Below are positions 27,958 to 36,683 of a stretch of 64,000 nucleotides of DNA, one piece after another. Location of the stretch: positions 1 to 64,000 of the forward strand of contig CAZMRY010000001.1 of assembly GCA_964568815.1 (NCBI GenBank), in the 5' to 3' direction. Each line of letters starts with the position of its first letter. Position 1 is the stretch's first letter. Origin of the DNA: RGIG8700 sp964568815. Lineage in GTDB: Bacteria; Bacillota; Clostridia; RGIG6154. Under the pieces are notes generated by a model, which was not told the origin of the DNA, did not search any database, and saw nothing but the letters and a program-made list of their open reading frames with translations. The position numbers and the translations under genes are program-made.

Positions 27958-28954
27958 TATTCCTCCACTCCACATTATCATAGATATCAAAAACTAGTTT
28001 CATTGTATCATAAGCGTCGTTTATATCCGTATAATGTTCCCCATTGCCATTAAGTGAATCATAGAAACTGCTAATAACTGTCAGATGACCGCTACCCCAA
28101 TATGACTTTCCCACCTTAACACTTTTGTCAGAAGTTATATATTCTGCACCCTTTTCTCCAATTTTGTATAAACAATTATCTGCATAACGATAATGAGCCT
28201 TTTCAAACAAAAGATCTAAAATATACGGTTCATCAACCACATAACAATTGGAGGCATTAAATATTCCTCTTGCGCCATTTTCAAAGTACATTAAGACCTG
28301 AGCATTGTCTTCAACCTCAATATTTGAAATATGCCAGTGATTTATGCTCGCCTTAAAATCCTCCACTTTGCCGCCAAAATATAGCATCATATCAATCATA
28401 TGCACCGTCTGGTTTATAAGCAAACCGCCACCCTCGGTAGCCCATTTGCCTCTCCATTCATCCTGATTGTAATATGCTTCGTCTCTTTTCCAAAAAACAT
28501 TACCTATAATACCTTTGAGTTTACCCAAATCATTGTTCAATACAATTTCTTTTAACTTTTCTATACATACATTTCGTCTATTTTGCAGCATAACGCAAAG
28601 TTTCTTTTTGTTTTCGTCACTGTTTACAAAAGCAACAAGTTCGTCCATTTCGTTTTTGTTGATTGCAACAGGCTTTTCCAAAACAACATCTTTTCCTGAT
28701 TTTAAAGCCTTAATTGTCATATCTTTATGTAAATAATGAGGAGTGCATATATGTACAACATCAATATTGCAGTCCTTTAACATTTCCTCAAAGTCATTAT
28801 AAACAATGCAGTTATATTCATCAGCACATTGCCTTGCCCGGCTGTCATTAATATCGCATACGGCATATAGTGTTACATTTTTAATTTTCTTTATTGCATT
28901 TGCATGAACAGGTCCTATAGCTCCGTATCCAACTATACAAATATTCAATTTCAT
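27950..28954 (-). CDS. Gfo/Idh/MocA-family oxidoreductase
   Basis: This 334-residue protein has the Rossmann motif CIVGYGAIGPVHA (residues 5-17) and a canonical LEKPVA motif near residue 93, with the C-terminal sheet domain of the family. It is the first gene of the minus-strand locus, preceded by GCAGGAGGA, and is divergent from the AraC regulator. It likely oxidises a sugar or sugar acid. Its start overlaps no neighbour, and its 3' end is coupled to the AEC gene. Confidence 0.88.
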   Translation of the reverse strand: MKLNICIVGYGAIGPVHANAIKKIKNVTLYAVCDINDSRARQCADEYNCIVYNDFEEMLKDCNIDVVHICTPHYLHKDMTIKALKSGKDVVLEKPVAINKNEMDELVAFVNSDENKKKLCVMLQNRRNVCIEKLKEIVLNNDLGKLKGIIGNVFWKRDEAYYNQDEWRGKWATEGGGLLINQTVHMIDMMLYFGGKVEDFKASINHWHISNIEVEDNAQVLMYFENGARGIFNASNCYVVDEPYILDLLFEKAHYRYADNCLYKIGEKGAEYITSDKSVKVGKSYWGSGHLTVISSFYDSLNGNGEHYTDINDAYDTMKLVFDIYDNVEWRNNG

Positions 28955-29084
28955 TCCTCCTGCCCAATAAATATATCCAATCTTTCATATTAAGTATAAC
29001 ACATTACAAAAATAATAAAATGGCAAAACAAAACTTATTATTGTGTTTTTTAAACTTAGTGCTTTTAAAAAATTTAATTTATAA

Positions 29085-29113
29085 TTGATTTTTTCTATTT
29101 TTTCTGTTAATAT
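29085..29113 (+). promoter_or_regulatory. Promoter of the AraC-type regulator gene
   Basis: TTGATT and TAATAT are separated by 17 bases, 45 bases upstream of the regulator start. The 195-base divergent region also serves the minus-strand catabolic operon, so regulator binding here could control both directions. Confidence 0.55.
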
Positions 29114-29158
29114 ATCGTTGTATTTATTTTACTGTGATAAGAAAGAAAGGTGTTAATT

Positions 29159-30049
29159 TTGTACTTAAAAGATATTGATCCGTTTGTAAGACAATCTTTG
29201 ATTACACATTTAAATCGCAATAATGAAAAAGATATATTTGTCAAACTAAAAACATATGACCACCGTTTATTCTATATATTATCAGACAAAGGAAATATTA
29301 TAATCAACGATAAACAATACCCCTTGGAGTATGGTTCTGTAATACTATTTCAGTCCGGCACCGAATATATGTGGCAATTAGAAAACGACAATGAATTAAA
29401 ATTCATCGCCGTTAACTTTGATTATGCTCATGAGTTTTCGCACATAAAATCTTCTATGCATCCAATACATTCAAACAATTTCGACAGCAGAATGATACTT
29501 GAAAAAATAGAATTTGAAGATACAAAAATATTAAATGCTCCGATTATTATAAATAAAATTTCTTCATTTGACAGAGATATAAGAAACCTATCCACGGAGT
29601 TTACAATAAAAGCTGAATACAGAGACGAGCTTCTATCAACTATAATGAAATCTTTAATAATTAAGATAATACGTTCAAAAGCTATAGGCACCGCAAATCC
29701 TAATAAGAATTATAAGTTTGTGAAAAAAATAATCGAATACATTCAAAACAACTATACAAGTCCACTCACCAATGAATCAATAGCAGAACATTTTAAAATC
29801 CATCCTGTATATCTCAATAGAGTATTTAAGGAATATACTAACAAATCAATTCATGCTTTTATTTTAAGCTACAGGCTTTCCGCTGCATGTATTTTACTTC
29901 GTTCAGAAGACTTACCCATAAATCTAATTGCATCTTCAGTAGGATACACTGATACTATACAATTTTACAAAATGTTCAAAAAACACATAGGTGTAACTCC
30001 CAAACAATTCAGGATCAACGCACCTAACGAAAACTCTCAAGATATATAA
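29159..30049 (+). CDS. AraC-family transcriptional regulator
   Basis: This protein has about 296 residues with an N-terminal cupin-like sensing domain (residues about 20-110) and a C-terminal AraC double helix-turn-helix (about 195-292; LTNESIAEHFKIHPVYLNRV and the conserved IASSVGYTDTIQFYKMFKK). TTG 29159 is chosen because AAGAAAGG is 8 bases before it; GTG 29150 touches the site. Divergent placement from the catabolic operon suggests it senses a sugar or intermediate and activates that operon. Confidence 0.88.
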   Translation: MYLKDIDPFVRQSLITHLNRNNEKDIFVKLKTYDHRLFYILSDKGNIIINDKQYPLEYGSVILFQSGTEYMWQLENDNELKFIAVNFDYAHEFSHIKSSMHPIHSNNFDSRMILEKIEFEDTKILNAPIIINKISSFDRDIRNLSTEFTIKAEYRDELLSTIMKSLIIKIIRSKAIGTANPNKNYKFVKKIIEYIQNNYTSPLTNESIAEHFKIHPVYLNRVFKEYTNKSIHAFILSYRLSAACILLRSEDLPINLIASSVGYTDTIQFYKMFKKHIGVTPKQFRINAPNENSQDI

Positions 30050-30065
30050 GGCCAGAAAAAAAATA

Positions 30066-30094
30066 AAAAGGCAGTTCAATTCAAACGGCCTTTT
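30066..30094 (+). terminator. Terminator after the AraC gene
   Basis: AAAAGGC pairs with GCCTTTT around a 15-base loop, 16 bases after the regulator stop. The loop is large, so the hairpin is weak. Confidence 0.4.
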
Positions 30095-30097
30095 CGT

Positions 30098-30238
30098 TTA
30101 TTTTAAATAAACATTGACTAATTCTAATATATATTGTGATATGCTAATAACAGAAATTACAATAAATGTTTTGGTTTTGTTATCAGGATGTACTTTTAAT
30201 GTTATACAACTTCTGCATTCGATATAACTTTTGTCCAT
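30098..30238 (-). CDS. Possible small membrane-type ORF, 46 residues
   Basis: ATG 30238 (MDKSYIECRSCITLKV) is preceded by GAGGGG at 10 bases. The C-terminal half is hydrophobic (FIVISVISISQYILEL) and could span a membrane once; a CxxC pair lies near the start. No family is recognised. The rest of 30239-30447 has no convincing gene. It may be chance. Confidence 0.3.
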   Translation of the reverse strand: MDKSYIECRSCITLKVHPDNKTKTFIVISVISISQYILELVNVYLK

Positions 30239-30447
30239 TATTTTGCAACCCCTCGTGAGTAAAAATTGCTTCTTATCAAAATTTATCGGCACTTTTTATC
30301 GGCGGTCTAGCACTTCCCGGAATAAGCAATTCCTTTGCAAAGTTTGTTTTCTGTTTATTTATATCAGTGCGATGATAGTTTTTCGTTTAACTTTTTTACA
30401 CTCAAAACATCTCATTACCTATAACTACATTCCTACAAAATGCTTTG

Positions 30448-30564
30448 GCGACTTTTGTACTTTTTACCGCTTTTAATGTTATACCAAAAAGCATTTTTCC
30501 CACCCCTCCCTACTAGTGGGAAAAGTGGTATGAAAGTAAAATTTTTACAGTTCCCGAAAGTCGC
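30448..30564. repeat. Nested inverted-repeat element (MITE-like or large hairpin)
   Basis: Three nested exact inverted repeats share one centre: GCGACTTT (30448-30455)/AAAGTCGC (30557-30564), ATACC (30481-30485)/GGTAT (30527-30531) and TTTTCCCAC (30495-30503)/GTGGGAAAA (30516-30524). The 117-base structure lies in a 530-base gap with no credible gene. It could be a miniature mobile element, a repeat-family copy or a structured RNA. Another CCCAACCCC-containing stretch near 30650 may be part of the same repeat. Confidence 0.5.
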
Positions 30565-30770
30565 TATATTACTGTGTTTGAAAGCTGTTGATATGTGGAG
30601 TTGTTTTCCATTTGGTGCTACTTTTGAAAAATTAACACCAAATGATATTTTTCCCAACCCCCTATGGAGCAAAAATCTCCTTATCATACATCTTGTTTTA
30701 TAAAAAAAGCACACAAAAATAAATTCTTTCTTTTCTACAAAGCACATCTTACTGAATAATCTTTCACCTT

Positions 30771-32174
30771 TCAACCATTTGACTGATTTTTCATTATATC
30801 CGCAAACCCAACTAATGTTACATTACCCAATTCATCTGCTTTATCAACGCATCCTTTTGTAAAGCCTGATTTCGAAAATAAATAGTAATGCTTTGTTTTA
30901 TATGAGAACAGATTACCACGTTTTATAAGTGTTTCTAAAACACCAAGGTCAACCTTTTCATTTGTCCATTTACATTCTGCAAATAGAGCTGTGTTTTTAT
31001 CCTGTTCTCCCATAATATCTATTTCTGCTTGTGCTTTTTCTTTGGGATCGTTACCCCACCAACGACCGAGTGAGGTAAACTCTATAGGACAGTTACCGGA
31101 AAGAAGTTGTTTCCAAAGATACTGTTTGCAGATTTCTTCAAAAACCTTACCCATATAGTTAGAAAAATGCGGTTCAATTCGTTTGTAAACTAAATCAGCA
31201 GCACCACGCGCAATGATTGAGTTGTTTTCAAGAACAAAGCGATACCAGAAACGGAACATATTGTCCTCAATGGAGTAAACCGACTTACGGGAAGCTTTTT
31301 CTCCATAAGGAGTTTCTTTCTGCACAATACCAAGATTAATTAAATTTTTAATATAAGTTGCACATACATTCGTATCTTCTCCAACCTTGCTTGAAATCTC
31401 TGACATTCTTGATGAACCGGTTGCAATTGCTGTAATAATTGCTGTATAAATAGCCGGTTCACGCACTTCTTGTTTCAAAAGGTTAGTAGGTTCCTCGTAC
31501 AAGAATGAAATTGGATTTAAGTATGTGTTTTTTATATTGTCTTCAACGCTTAACTTATCATCCATCTGCAAAAGGTACTGGGGTGTGCCGCCTGCAACAC
31601 CATAGATAAGTGCTTTATCCTCGTTAGACAGATTTTTAAAATATCTGCAGGTTTCCTCAAAGTCAAATGGTAAAAGTTTCATTTGCGCTGTCCTTCTGCC
31701 ATAAAGAGGTGCTTTATATGCGAGCACATGGTCTTCCATATACGACATAGAAGAACCACAGAGAATAAGCATCAATTTTGATGTATCTTTATATTTATCA
31801 ATTAGAAGTTGCAAAGTAGATGCAAGGCTTTTTGATGAACGAGCCACATAAGGGTATTCATCAATAGCAAGAATAATTCTTTCGTTTTCCGCAAGTTTGA
31901 ATACATACTCTAACGCCGCCTGGAACGAAAGGAAAGAGGATTCCGTTTCAATACCGCTTGCAAACTCCATAATGCTTTTGGAGAAGTTTTCAAGATTCTG
32001 CTTTGCGTTGCTTTCAACACCCATAAAATAAATAGCTTTTTTATTATCTATAAACTCATTTATGAGTGCAGTTTTACCAACACGGCGTCTGCCATAGATA
32101 ACCGCAAATTCAAATTTATTTGATTTATAAAGCTTATTCAGAGCATCAAGCTCTCTTTCTCTGCCTATAAACAT
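30771..32174 (-). CDS. AAA ATPase of the archaeal ATPase/DUF234 type
   Basis: This 467-residue protein begins MFIGREREL (ATG 32174, 7 bases after GGAGGT). The Walker A motif is VIYGRRRVGKTALI (about residues 26-39), the Walker B is RIILAIDEYPY (about 120), and LMLILCGSS follows. The C-terminal part has a winged-helix segment (residues about 230-290) and a DUF234-like nuclease-fold domain containing FAECKWTNEKVDLGVL. Such proteins are common in bacteria and archaea; their role is unclear. It has its own promoter and operator-like repeat just upstream. Confidence 0.85.
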   Translation of the reverse strand: MFIGRERELDALNKLYKSNKFEFAVIYGRRRVGKTALINEFIDNKKAIYFMGVESNAKQNLENFSKSIMEFASGIETESSFLSFQAALEYVFKLAENERIILAIDEYPYVARSSKSLASTLQLLIDKYKDTSKLMLILCGSSMSYMEDHVLAYKAPLYGRRTAQMKLLPFDFEETCRYFKNLSNEDKALIYGVAGGTPQYLLQMDDKLSVEDNIKNTYLNPISFLYEEPTNLLKQEVREPAIYTAIITAIATGSSRMSEISSKVGEDTNVCATYIKNLINLGIVQKETPYGEKASRKSVYSIEDNMFRFWYRFVLENNSIIARGAADLVYKRIEPHFSNYMGKVFEEICKQYLWKQLLSGNCPIEFTSLGRWWGNDPKEKAQAEIDIMGEQDKNTALFAECKWTNEKVDLGVLETLIKRGNLFSYKTKHYYLFSKSGFTKGCVDKADELGNVTLVGFADIMKNQSNG

Positions 32175-32203
32175 ATACATGACCTCCATTTTAGGTTATC
32201 TAC

Positions 32204-32252
32204 ATAATAGCATACAAGCACAAATTAGTCAAGTACGATTTACTAATTTGTG
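32204..32252 (-). promoter_or_regulatory. Promoter with overlapping 11-bp inverted repeat (operator-like)
   Basis: On the minus strand TTGACT (32227-32232) and TATTAT (32204-32209) are 17 bases apart, ahead of the ATPase gene. A perfect 11-bp inverted repeat, CACAAATTAGT/ACTAATTTGTG (32219-32229 and 32242-32252), covers the -35 and sequence just upstream. A repressor bound there would block the promoter. No dedicated regulator is adjacent, so the ATPase itself (which has a winged helix) is one candidate. Confidence 0.6.
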
Positions 32253-32261
32253 TTTGAGTAC

Positions 32262-32295
32262 AAAAAGAACATCCGTTTAAATTACGAATGTTCTT
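32262..32295 (-). terminator. Terminator of the SASP gene
   Basis: AAGAACATTCGT pairs with ACGGATGTTCTT and is followed by a T run on the minus strand, 17 bases after the SASP stop. Confidence 0.7.
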
Positions 32296-32311
32296 AAAAT
32301 GTTTTGCTTAT

Positions 32312-32566
32312 TCATAAGCCTGCTTGCATTGAGAATGTGATGTCTTGTTTATGTCCCATTTTATTGCGGTTTACGCGAGAAAATTTCCATTGTTGTTCCG
32401 GTGTCATCATATTAACCATCTGACCGCCAACGCTACCAGCCTGCTTAGATGTTAAGTCACCGTTGTAACCCTGTTTGAGGTTAACACCTACTTCGTTTGC
32501 AGCTTCCATTTTAAACTGTTCCATAGCAGCTTTTGCTTCAGGAACCATTGTGTTTCTTCTTGACAT
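32312..32566 (-). CDS. Alpha/beta-type small acid-soluble spore protein
   Basis: This 84-residue DNA-binding spore protein saturates forespore DNA and protects it from UV and heat. The family signature is clear: VPEAKAAMEQFKMEAANEVG near residues 8-27 and YNGDLTSKQAGSVGGQMV near 35-52. ATG 32566 (MSRRNTM) follows AAGGAGTG; the longer frame to 32671 has no ribosome site. The GPR protease site lies in the MEAANEVG stretch. A TGAATA with CAAATAATA 15 bases on is present upstream (about 32640-32670, minus strand) and is vaguely sigma-G-like. The gene marks the organism as a spore former. Confidence 0.92.
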   Translation of the reverse strand: MSRRNTMVPEAKAAMEQFKMEAANEVGVNLKQGYNGDLTSKQAGSVGGQMVNMMTPEQQWKFSRVNRNKMGHKQDITFSMQAGL

Positions 32567-32727
32567 TTCTTTTACACTCCTTGAATATTTTTCGTGATAA
32601 TAACTTAAAAAGATTTCTTTTTCAATCATCATCACGCTACTATTATTTGCATTGGACATTAAGGTATTCAAGTATGTTTTTCTAAAAATTGAAATATTTT
32701 CTATTCAAATAAAATTTATTATTTCCA

Positions 32728-32756
32728 TTGAATTATTTAAAAAAGTATGATAAAAT
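32728..32756 (+). promoter_or_regulatory. Promoter of the flavodiiron gene
   Basis: TTGAAT and TAAAAT are separated by exactly 17 bases, ending 26 bases before the chosen ATG. Confidence 0.6.
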
Positions 32757-32782
32757 TTATTAAAACATAAAGGAGAATGAAT

Positions 32783-33934
32783 ATGCATATTACAAATGAC
32801 ATAAAATACATCGGTGTAAATGACCATAAAATCGACCTTTTTGAAGGTCAGTATATAGTTCCAAACGGGATGTCTTACAATTCTTATGCCATTATTGATG
32901 AAAAAATTGCTATAATGGATACAGTTGACATAAATTTTAAAGATGAATGGTTTGAAAATATAGAATATACTCTTTCAGGCAGAACACCTGACTACCTTAT
33001 TATTCATCATATGGAACCTGACCATTCTGCAAACATATTTAATTTCACAGAAAAATATCCAGAAGCAAAAATTGTTGCATCAGCAAAGGCTTTTGCTATG
33101 ATGAAAAACTTTTTTGGAACAGATTTTGCTGAAAAACAAATTCAGGTAAGCGAAGGAAGTACACTTTGTCTTGGTGAACACAATCTTACCTTTGTTACAG
33201 CGCCTATGGTGCACTGGCCTGAGGTAATCGTTTCGTATGATGCAAAAGATAAAGTGCTCTTTTCTGCTGACGGTTTTGGAAAGTTCGGTGCTCTTGACGC
33301 CGAAGAAGACTGGGCATGTGAAGCAAGAAGATATTATATAGGTATAGTTGGAAAATACGGTGCTCAGGTACAGGCACTATTAAAGAAGGCATCAGGTCTT
33401 GACATTGAAATAATCTGTCCTCTTCACGGACCTGTTCTTAATGAAAACCTTGGTTACTATATTAATCTTTATGATATATGGTCAGGTTACTCTGTTGAAG
33501 AAGACGGAATAGTAATTGCATACACATCTGTTTATGGCAATACTAAAAAGGCTGTTATGCTTCTTGAAGAAAAATTAAAAGAAAAAAACATCAAGGTAGT
33601 TGTAAATGACCTTGCAAGATGCGATATGGCTGAAGCTGTTGAGGATGCATTCAGATACAGCAAACTTGTACTTGCAACTACAACATACAATACTGATATT
33701 TTCCCTTTTATGCATGAATTTATCAATCACCTCACCGAAAGGAACTATCAGAACAGAACTGTTGCATTTATAGAAAACGGCAGTTGGTCACCAACAGCCA
33801 CAAAAGTAATGAAGACTATGCTTGAAAACAGCAAAAATCTTTCTTACACAGAAAATAATGTAAAAATCTTATCTGCATTAAACGATGATAGTATTAATGA
33901 AATAAATCTTCTTGCAGATGAGTTATGTAAATAA
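32783..33934 (+). CDS. FprA-type flavodiiron protein
   Basis: This 383-residue A-type flavoprotein reduces O2 to water or NO to N2O, protecting anaerobes. The N-terminal metallo-beta-lactamase-like domain carries the diiron motif HHMEPDHS (about residues 77-84) with later His ligands (HWPEV, PLHGP). The C-terminal flavodoxin domain binds FMN (YTSVYGNTKKAV, about residue 250). ATG 32783 is 8 bases after AGGAG; ATG 32777 is too close. Rubredoxin, its usual electron donor, follows 15 bases downstream. Confidence 0.93.
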   Translation: MHITNDIKYIGVNDHKIDLFEGQYIVPNGMSYNSYAIIDEKIAIMDTVDINFKDEWFENIEYTLSGRTPDYLIIHHMEPDHSANIFNFTEKYPEAKIVASAKAFAMMKNFFGTDFAEKQIQVSEGSTLCLGEHNLTFVTAPMVHWPEVIVSYDAKDKVLFSADGFGKFGALDAEEDWACEARRYYIGIVGKYGAQVQALLKKASGLDIEIICPLHGPVLNENLGYYINLYDIWSGYSVEEDGIVIAYTSVYGNTKKAVMLLEEKLKEKNIKVVVNDLARCDMAEAVEDAFRYSKLVLATTTYNTDIFPFMHEFINHLTERNYQNRTVAFIENGSWSPTATKVMKTMLENSKNLSYTENNVKILSALNDDSINEINLLADELCK

Positions 33935-33949
33935 AAGGAGGAATTTAAA

Positions 33950-34108
33950 ATGAAAAAATATGTATGCGATGTATGCGGTTGGGTTTACGATGAAGCTGAA
34001 GGACTTCCTGAAAGCGGTATAGCACCTGGAACAAAATTTGAAGATTTACCTGATGATTTTGCTTGTCCTCTTTGCTCTGTAGGCAAAGATATGTTCTCAG
34101 AAGAATAA
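33950..34108 (+). CDS. Rubredoxin
   Basis: This 52-residue iron protein starts with [18 protein letters not shown]. The four iron ligands are Cys6 and Cys9 (VCDVCG) and the pair in FACPLCS near residues 39-42. The second knuckle reads CPLCS rather than the usual CPLCG. A strong AAAGGAGG site lies at the correct distance. It sits directly after the flavodiiron gene and before a strong terminator, so the two form a bicistronic O2/NO-reductase unit. Confidence 0.93.
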   Translation: MKKYVCDVCGWVYDEAEGLPESGIAPGTKFEDLPDDFACPLCSVGKDMFSEE

Positions 34109-34113
34109 TTATT

Positions 34114-34143
34114 ATTCCCGCCATAACAAGGCGGGAATATTTT
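34114..34143 (+). terminator. Rho-independent terminator of the FprA-rubredoxin unit
   Basis: A perfect 9-bp stem (ATTCCCGCC/GGCGGGAAT) with a 7-base loop is followed by ATTTT, 5 bases after the rubredoxin stop. Confidence 0.85.
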
Positions 34144-34157
34144 AAAAGGAGAAATTT

Positions 34158-34910
34158 ATGAAGTTAGTATTACTTACTGCACTTGGCGTTGGCGGTGCAA
34201 CATTAATAGGTTCAATTCTTGGATTTATTTTCAAATCGTTGTCTCACAAGTTTTCTGATATTGTTCTTTCCTTTGCAGCCGGTGTTATGCTTGCAGCTGC
34301 AGTTTTTGGACTTATTATGCCATCTGTGGAATATGGGGGCAAACTCGGACTGATAACTACTGTGGCAGGTATCTTCGTTGGTGCATTGTCGTTAAATATA
34401 ATTGATAAAATTGTTCCCCATTTACATAAGCTTATGGGAACAGAATATGAAGAACATCACAACAAAAACTTAAGCAAGGTATTATTATTTGTTACTGCAA
34501 TTGCAATTCACAATCTTCCCGAAGGTATTGCCGCAGGCGTTGGTTTTGGTTCAGGTGACACAAATCAGGCACTGCTGATTGCAGGTGGTATAGCTCTGCA
34601 GAACATTCCTGAAGGAATGGTGATTATCGGTCCTATGCTTGCATCAGGCGTTTCAACAAAGAAAACATTTATATGTGCAGCATTTACAGGCGTGGTTGAA
34701 GTTATAGGCACGCTGATTGGTTATTTTGCAGTAAGCATATCCCAGATAATACTCCCTTTTGCACTTGCTTTTGCAGGCGGAACAATGCTTTATGTAATAA
34801 GTGATGAAATGATTCCTGAAACACACTCTCACGGCAATCAAAGAGGTGCAACATATGCACTTTTAGTTGGTTTTTGTGTGATGCTTGTATCTGATGTTCT
34901 TTTAGGATGA
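34158..34910 (+). CDS. ZIP-family metal transporter
   Basis: This 250-residue membrane protein of the ZIP family imports Zn2+ or related divalent metals. The two signature helices carry HNLPEGIAAG (about residue 118) and QNIPEGMVI (about 147), which line the metal path. About eight membrane helices are visible, with a His-rich loop near the C-terminus (ETHSHGNQ). The AAAGGAG site supports ATG 34158. No Zur-like operator was recognised. Confidence 0.9.
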   Translation: MKLVLLTALGVGGATLIGSILGFIFKSLSHKFSDIVLSFAAGVMLAAAVFGLIMPSVEYGGKLGLITTVAGIFVGALSLNIIDKIVPHLHKLMGTEYEEHHNKNLSKVLLFVTAIAIHNLPEGIAAGVGFGSGDTNQALLIAGGIALQNIPEGMVIIGPMLASGVSTKKTFICAAFTGVVEVIGTLIGYFAVSISQIILPFALAFAGGTMLYVISDEMIPETHSHGNQRGATYALLVGFCVMLVSDVLLG

Positions 34911-34942
34911 AATCTCTTTAAATGTAATTTTTAAAAAAAATA

Positions 34943-34971
34943 TTGACAAATCAATCTGAATGTGATAGAAT
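34943..34971 (+). promoter_or_regulatory. Promoter of the first T-box unit
   Basis: TTGACA (34943-34948) and TAGAAT (34966-34971) are separated by 17 bases, giving transcription from about 34978 through the T-box leader. Confidence 0.8.
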
Positions 34972-34977
34972 ATCTCC

Positions 34978-35250
34978 AATTTAAACGCTGAGATGCGGAA
35001 TAGTACGCAAAACACTTTCGCCTTGAGAGAGGTGCCGGTTGCTGCGAGGCATTGGGAAAGATTTGCAGAACTCACCGCGGAGCGGTTGCCGTGAACTAAC
35101 AGTAGGGGCAAACGGGAACTCCCGTTACAGAGTTAAGATGTGTTAGCATCTAAGGTGCATTCTGAGCGAATGAAGAAGAGTGGTACCGCGGAAACGAAAT
35201 TATAGCGTTTTCGTCTCTTTGAACCAACAGAGAGATGAAAGCGCTTTTTT
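34978..35250 (+). promoter_or_regulatory. T-box riboswitch, leucine specifier (CUC)
   Basis: The leader contains the T-box sequence AGTGGTACCGCGG (near 35180), the AGAG motif and distal loop (TGCC GGTTGCTGCGA GGCA), and a terminator stem 35205-35244 ending in six T. In Stem I, GCGG/CCGC and GCAAA/TTTGC enclose a loop with AATAGTAC (contains the AGTA loop-E motif) opposite AGAACTCA, which places CTC as specifier just before the unpaired A. Uncharged tRNA-Leu would allow read-through into the LeuA-like gene. The T in TGGT fits an A discriminator base. Confidence 0.87.
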
Positions 35251-35293
35251 GTTGGTTATAGATATTACCTGTTATTTGAAAGGAGTTTTTAAA

Positions 35294-36682
35294 ATGAACA
35301 AAATTAACATTACAGACATTACCCTTAAAAAGCTTTCAGCAGAGCGTGAAGTAGCGCTTCTTTTCCGTGAAAAAACAGCAATTGCTGTTTGCGCTGATAA
35401 GCTTGGTGCAGATGCAATAGAGCTTGCTCCTGTGAAAAATCTTCGTGAAGATACTATTATTTACAAAACTATTGCTCAAAATGTTGAAAATGCAACCGTT
35501 GCCATTCCTGTAGGCTTTAGTGCAGAGGAAGTTGCTGCAGCCTGGGAATGTGTCAAAGATGCTAAAAAACCTCGTCTTCAGATTGAGGTTCCTGTATCTA
35601 CAGTTCAGATGGAATATACTTATCACATTAAAGCAGAAAAGATGCTTACCAAAATTGGTGAACTTACAAAGTCTGCAAAAGATTTATGCAATGATGTAGA
35701 ATTTTCTGCCCTTGATGCAACAAGAGCGGACATTGATTTTCTTATCAGTGCTGTAAAAGAAGCTGAGGCCAATGGTGCAAGCATTGTTACAATCTGCGAT
35801 GACGCAGGTGCATCTCTCCCCGATTCTATTGCATCATTAGTTGAAAAAGTAAAATCAGAAGTAAATATTCCTGTATATGTTCAGGTTTCTGATCGCATCA
35901 ACATGGGTGTTGCATCAGCTATAGCATCTGTGCAGAAAGGTGCAGACGGTCTTAAATGTGCAATGGCAGGAAAAGATATTCTTTTAACAGGAGAAATTTC
36001 CGATGCAATTAAAGTATGTTTTGCAGAAACAGGTATTGAAACAAACCTCAACACCACAAAAATTCACGCAAGCATTGATGAAATGCTTAGCCATATTAAC
36101 CATGAAGCATACGAAAATGAAAACTCAGTAAGTGAAAAGAAAAAAATTCTTCTTGATGCTGACAGCACAATCGTTCAGGTTGCACAAGCTGCACAGGTTT
36201 TAGGTTACGAGCTTTCAGATTCAGATATTGGAAATGTTCATAAAGCACTTATTCGGATATGCCAGAAAAAAGATGCTGTCGGAGCAAAAGAACTTGAGGC
36301 TTTAATCGCAAGCTCTGCTATGCAGGCTCCTTCAACATATCATTTTGAAAGCTATACAACAACAAGCAGTAATCTTACAAGCTCAATGTCACAGGTAACT
36401 TTAAAATGCAATGATGAAATTATTTGCGGTGTAAGTGCAGGTGACGGTCCTGTTGACTCCGCTTTCCGTGCTATCGAACAATGCATAGGACATCACTACG
36501 AGCTTGATGATTTCCAGGTTCAGTCTGTAACTGAAGGAAAAGAAGCTTTGGGTTCTGCAGTTGTAAGACTCAGAAATAATGGTAAGCTTTATTCAGGCAA
36601 CGGTATTTCAACAGACATCGTTGCAGCAAGCATAAGAGCTTATGTAAACGCTCTTAACAAAATAGTATTTGAGGAGGCATAA
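35294..36682 (+). CDS. LeuA-like protein with degenerate catalytic domain and LeuA regulatory domain
   Basis: This 462-residue protein starts at ATG 35294 after GAAAGGAG. Residues about 1-310 resemble the HMGL-like TIM barrel of 2-isopropylmalate/citramalate synthases (VEFSALDATRADIDFL is conserved). The RDGEQ motif expected near the start is replaced by KKLSAE, the HxHND/HTHDD metal site by VQVSDRINMG, and the NGxGERAGN stretch by CAMAGKDILLTGE. Residues about 325-462 are a normal LeuA allosteric domain (AGDGPVDSAFRAI, GNGISTDIVAASIRAYVNAL) that binds leucine or isoleucine in relatives. It may be a pseudoenzyme sensor or an enzyme of new chemistry. The leucine T-box upstream links it to leucine supply. 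Confidence 0.82.
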   Translation: MNKINITDITLKKLSAEREVALLFREKTAIAVCADKLGADAIELAPVKNLREDTIIYKTIAQNVENATVAIPVGFSAEEVAAAWECVKDAKKPRLQIEVPVSTVQMEYTYHIKAEKMLTKIGELTKSAKDLCNDVEFSALDATRADIDFLISAVKEAEANGASIVTICDDAGASLPDSIASLVEKVKSEVNIPVYVQVSDRINMGVASAIASVQKGADGLKCAMAGKDILLTGEISDAIKVCFAETGIETNLNTTKIHASIDEMLSHINHEAYENENSVSEKKKILLDADSTIVQVAQAAQVLGYELSDSDIGNVHKALIRICQKKDAVGAKELEALIASSAMQAPSTYHFESYTTTSSNLTSSMSQVTLKCNDEIICGVSAGDGPVDSAFRAIEQCIGHHYELDDFQVQSVTEGKEALGSAVVRLRNNGKLYSGNGISTDIVAASIRAYVNALNKIVFEEA

Positions 36683-36683
36683 A

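Noticed and set aside
30433..30774. 113-codon minus-strand frame
   Set aside because: It overlaps the nested inverted repeat, has no domain, and its composition looks non-coding.
35180..35293. Upstream extension of the LeuA-like frame
   Set aside because: It lies within the T-box antiterminator/terminator; a clear ribosome site supports ATG 35294.
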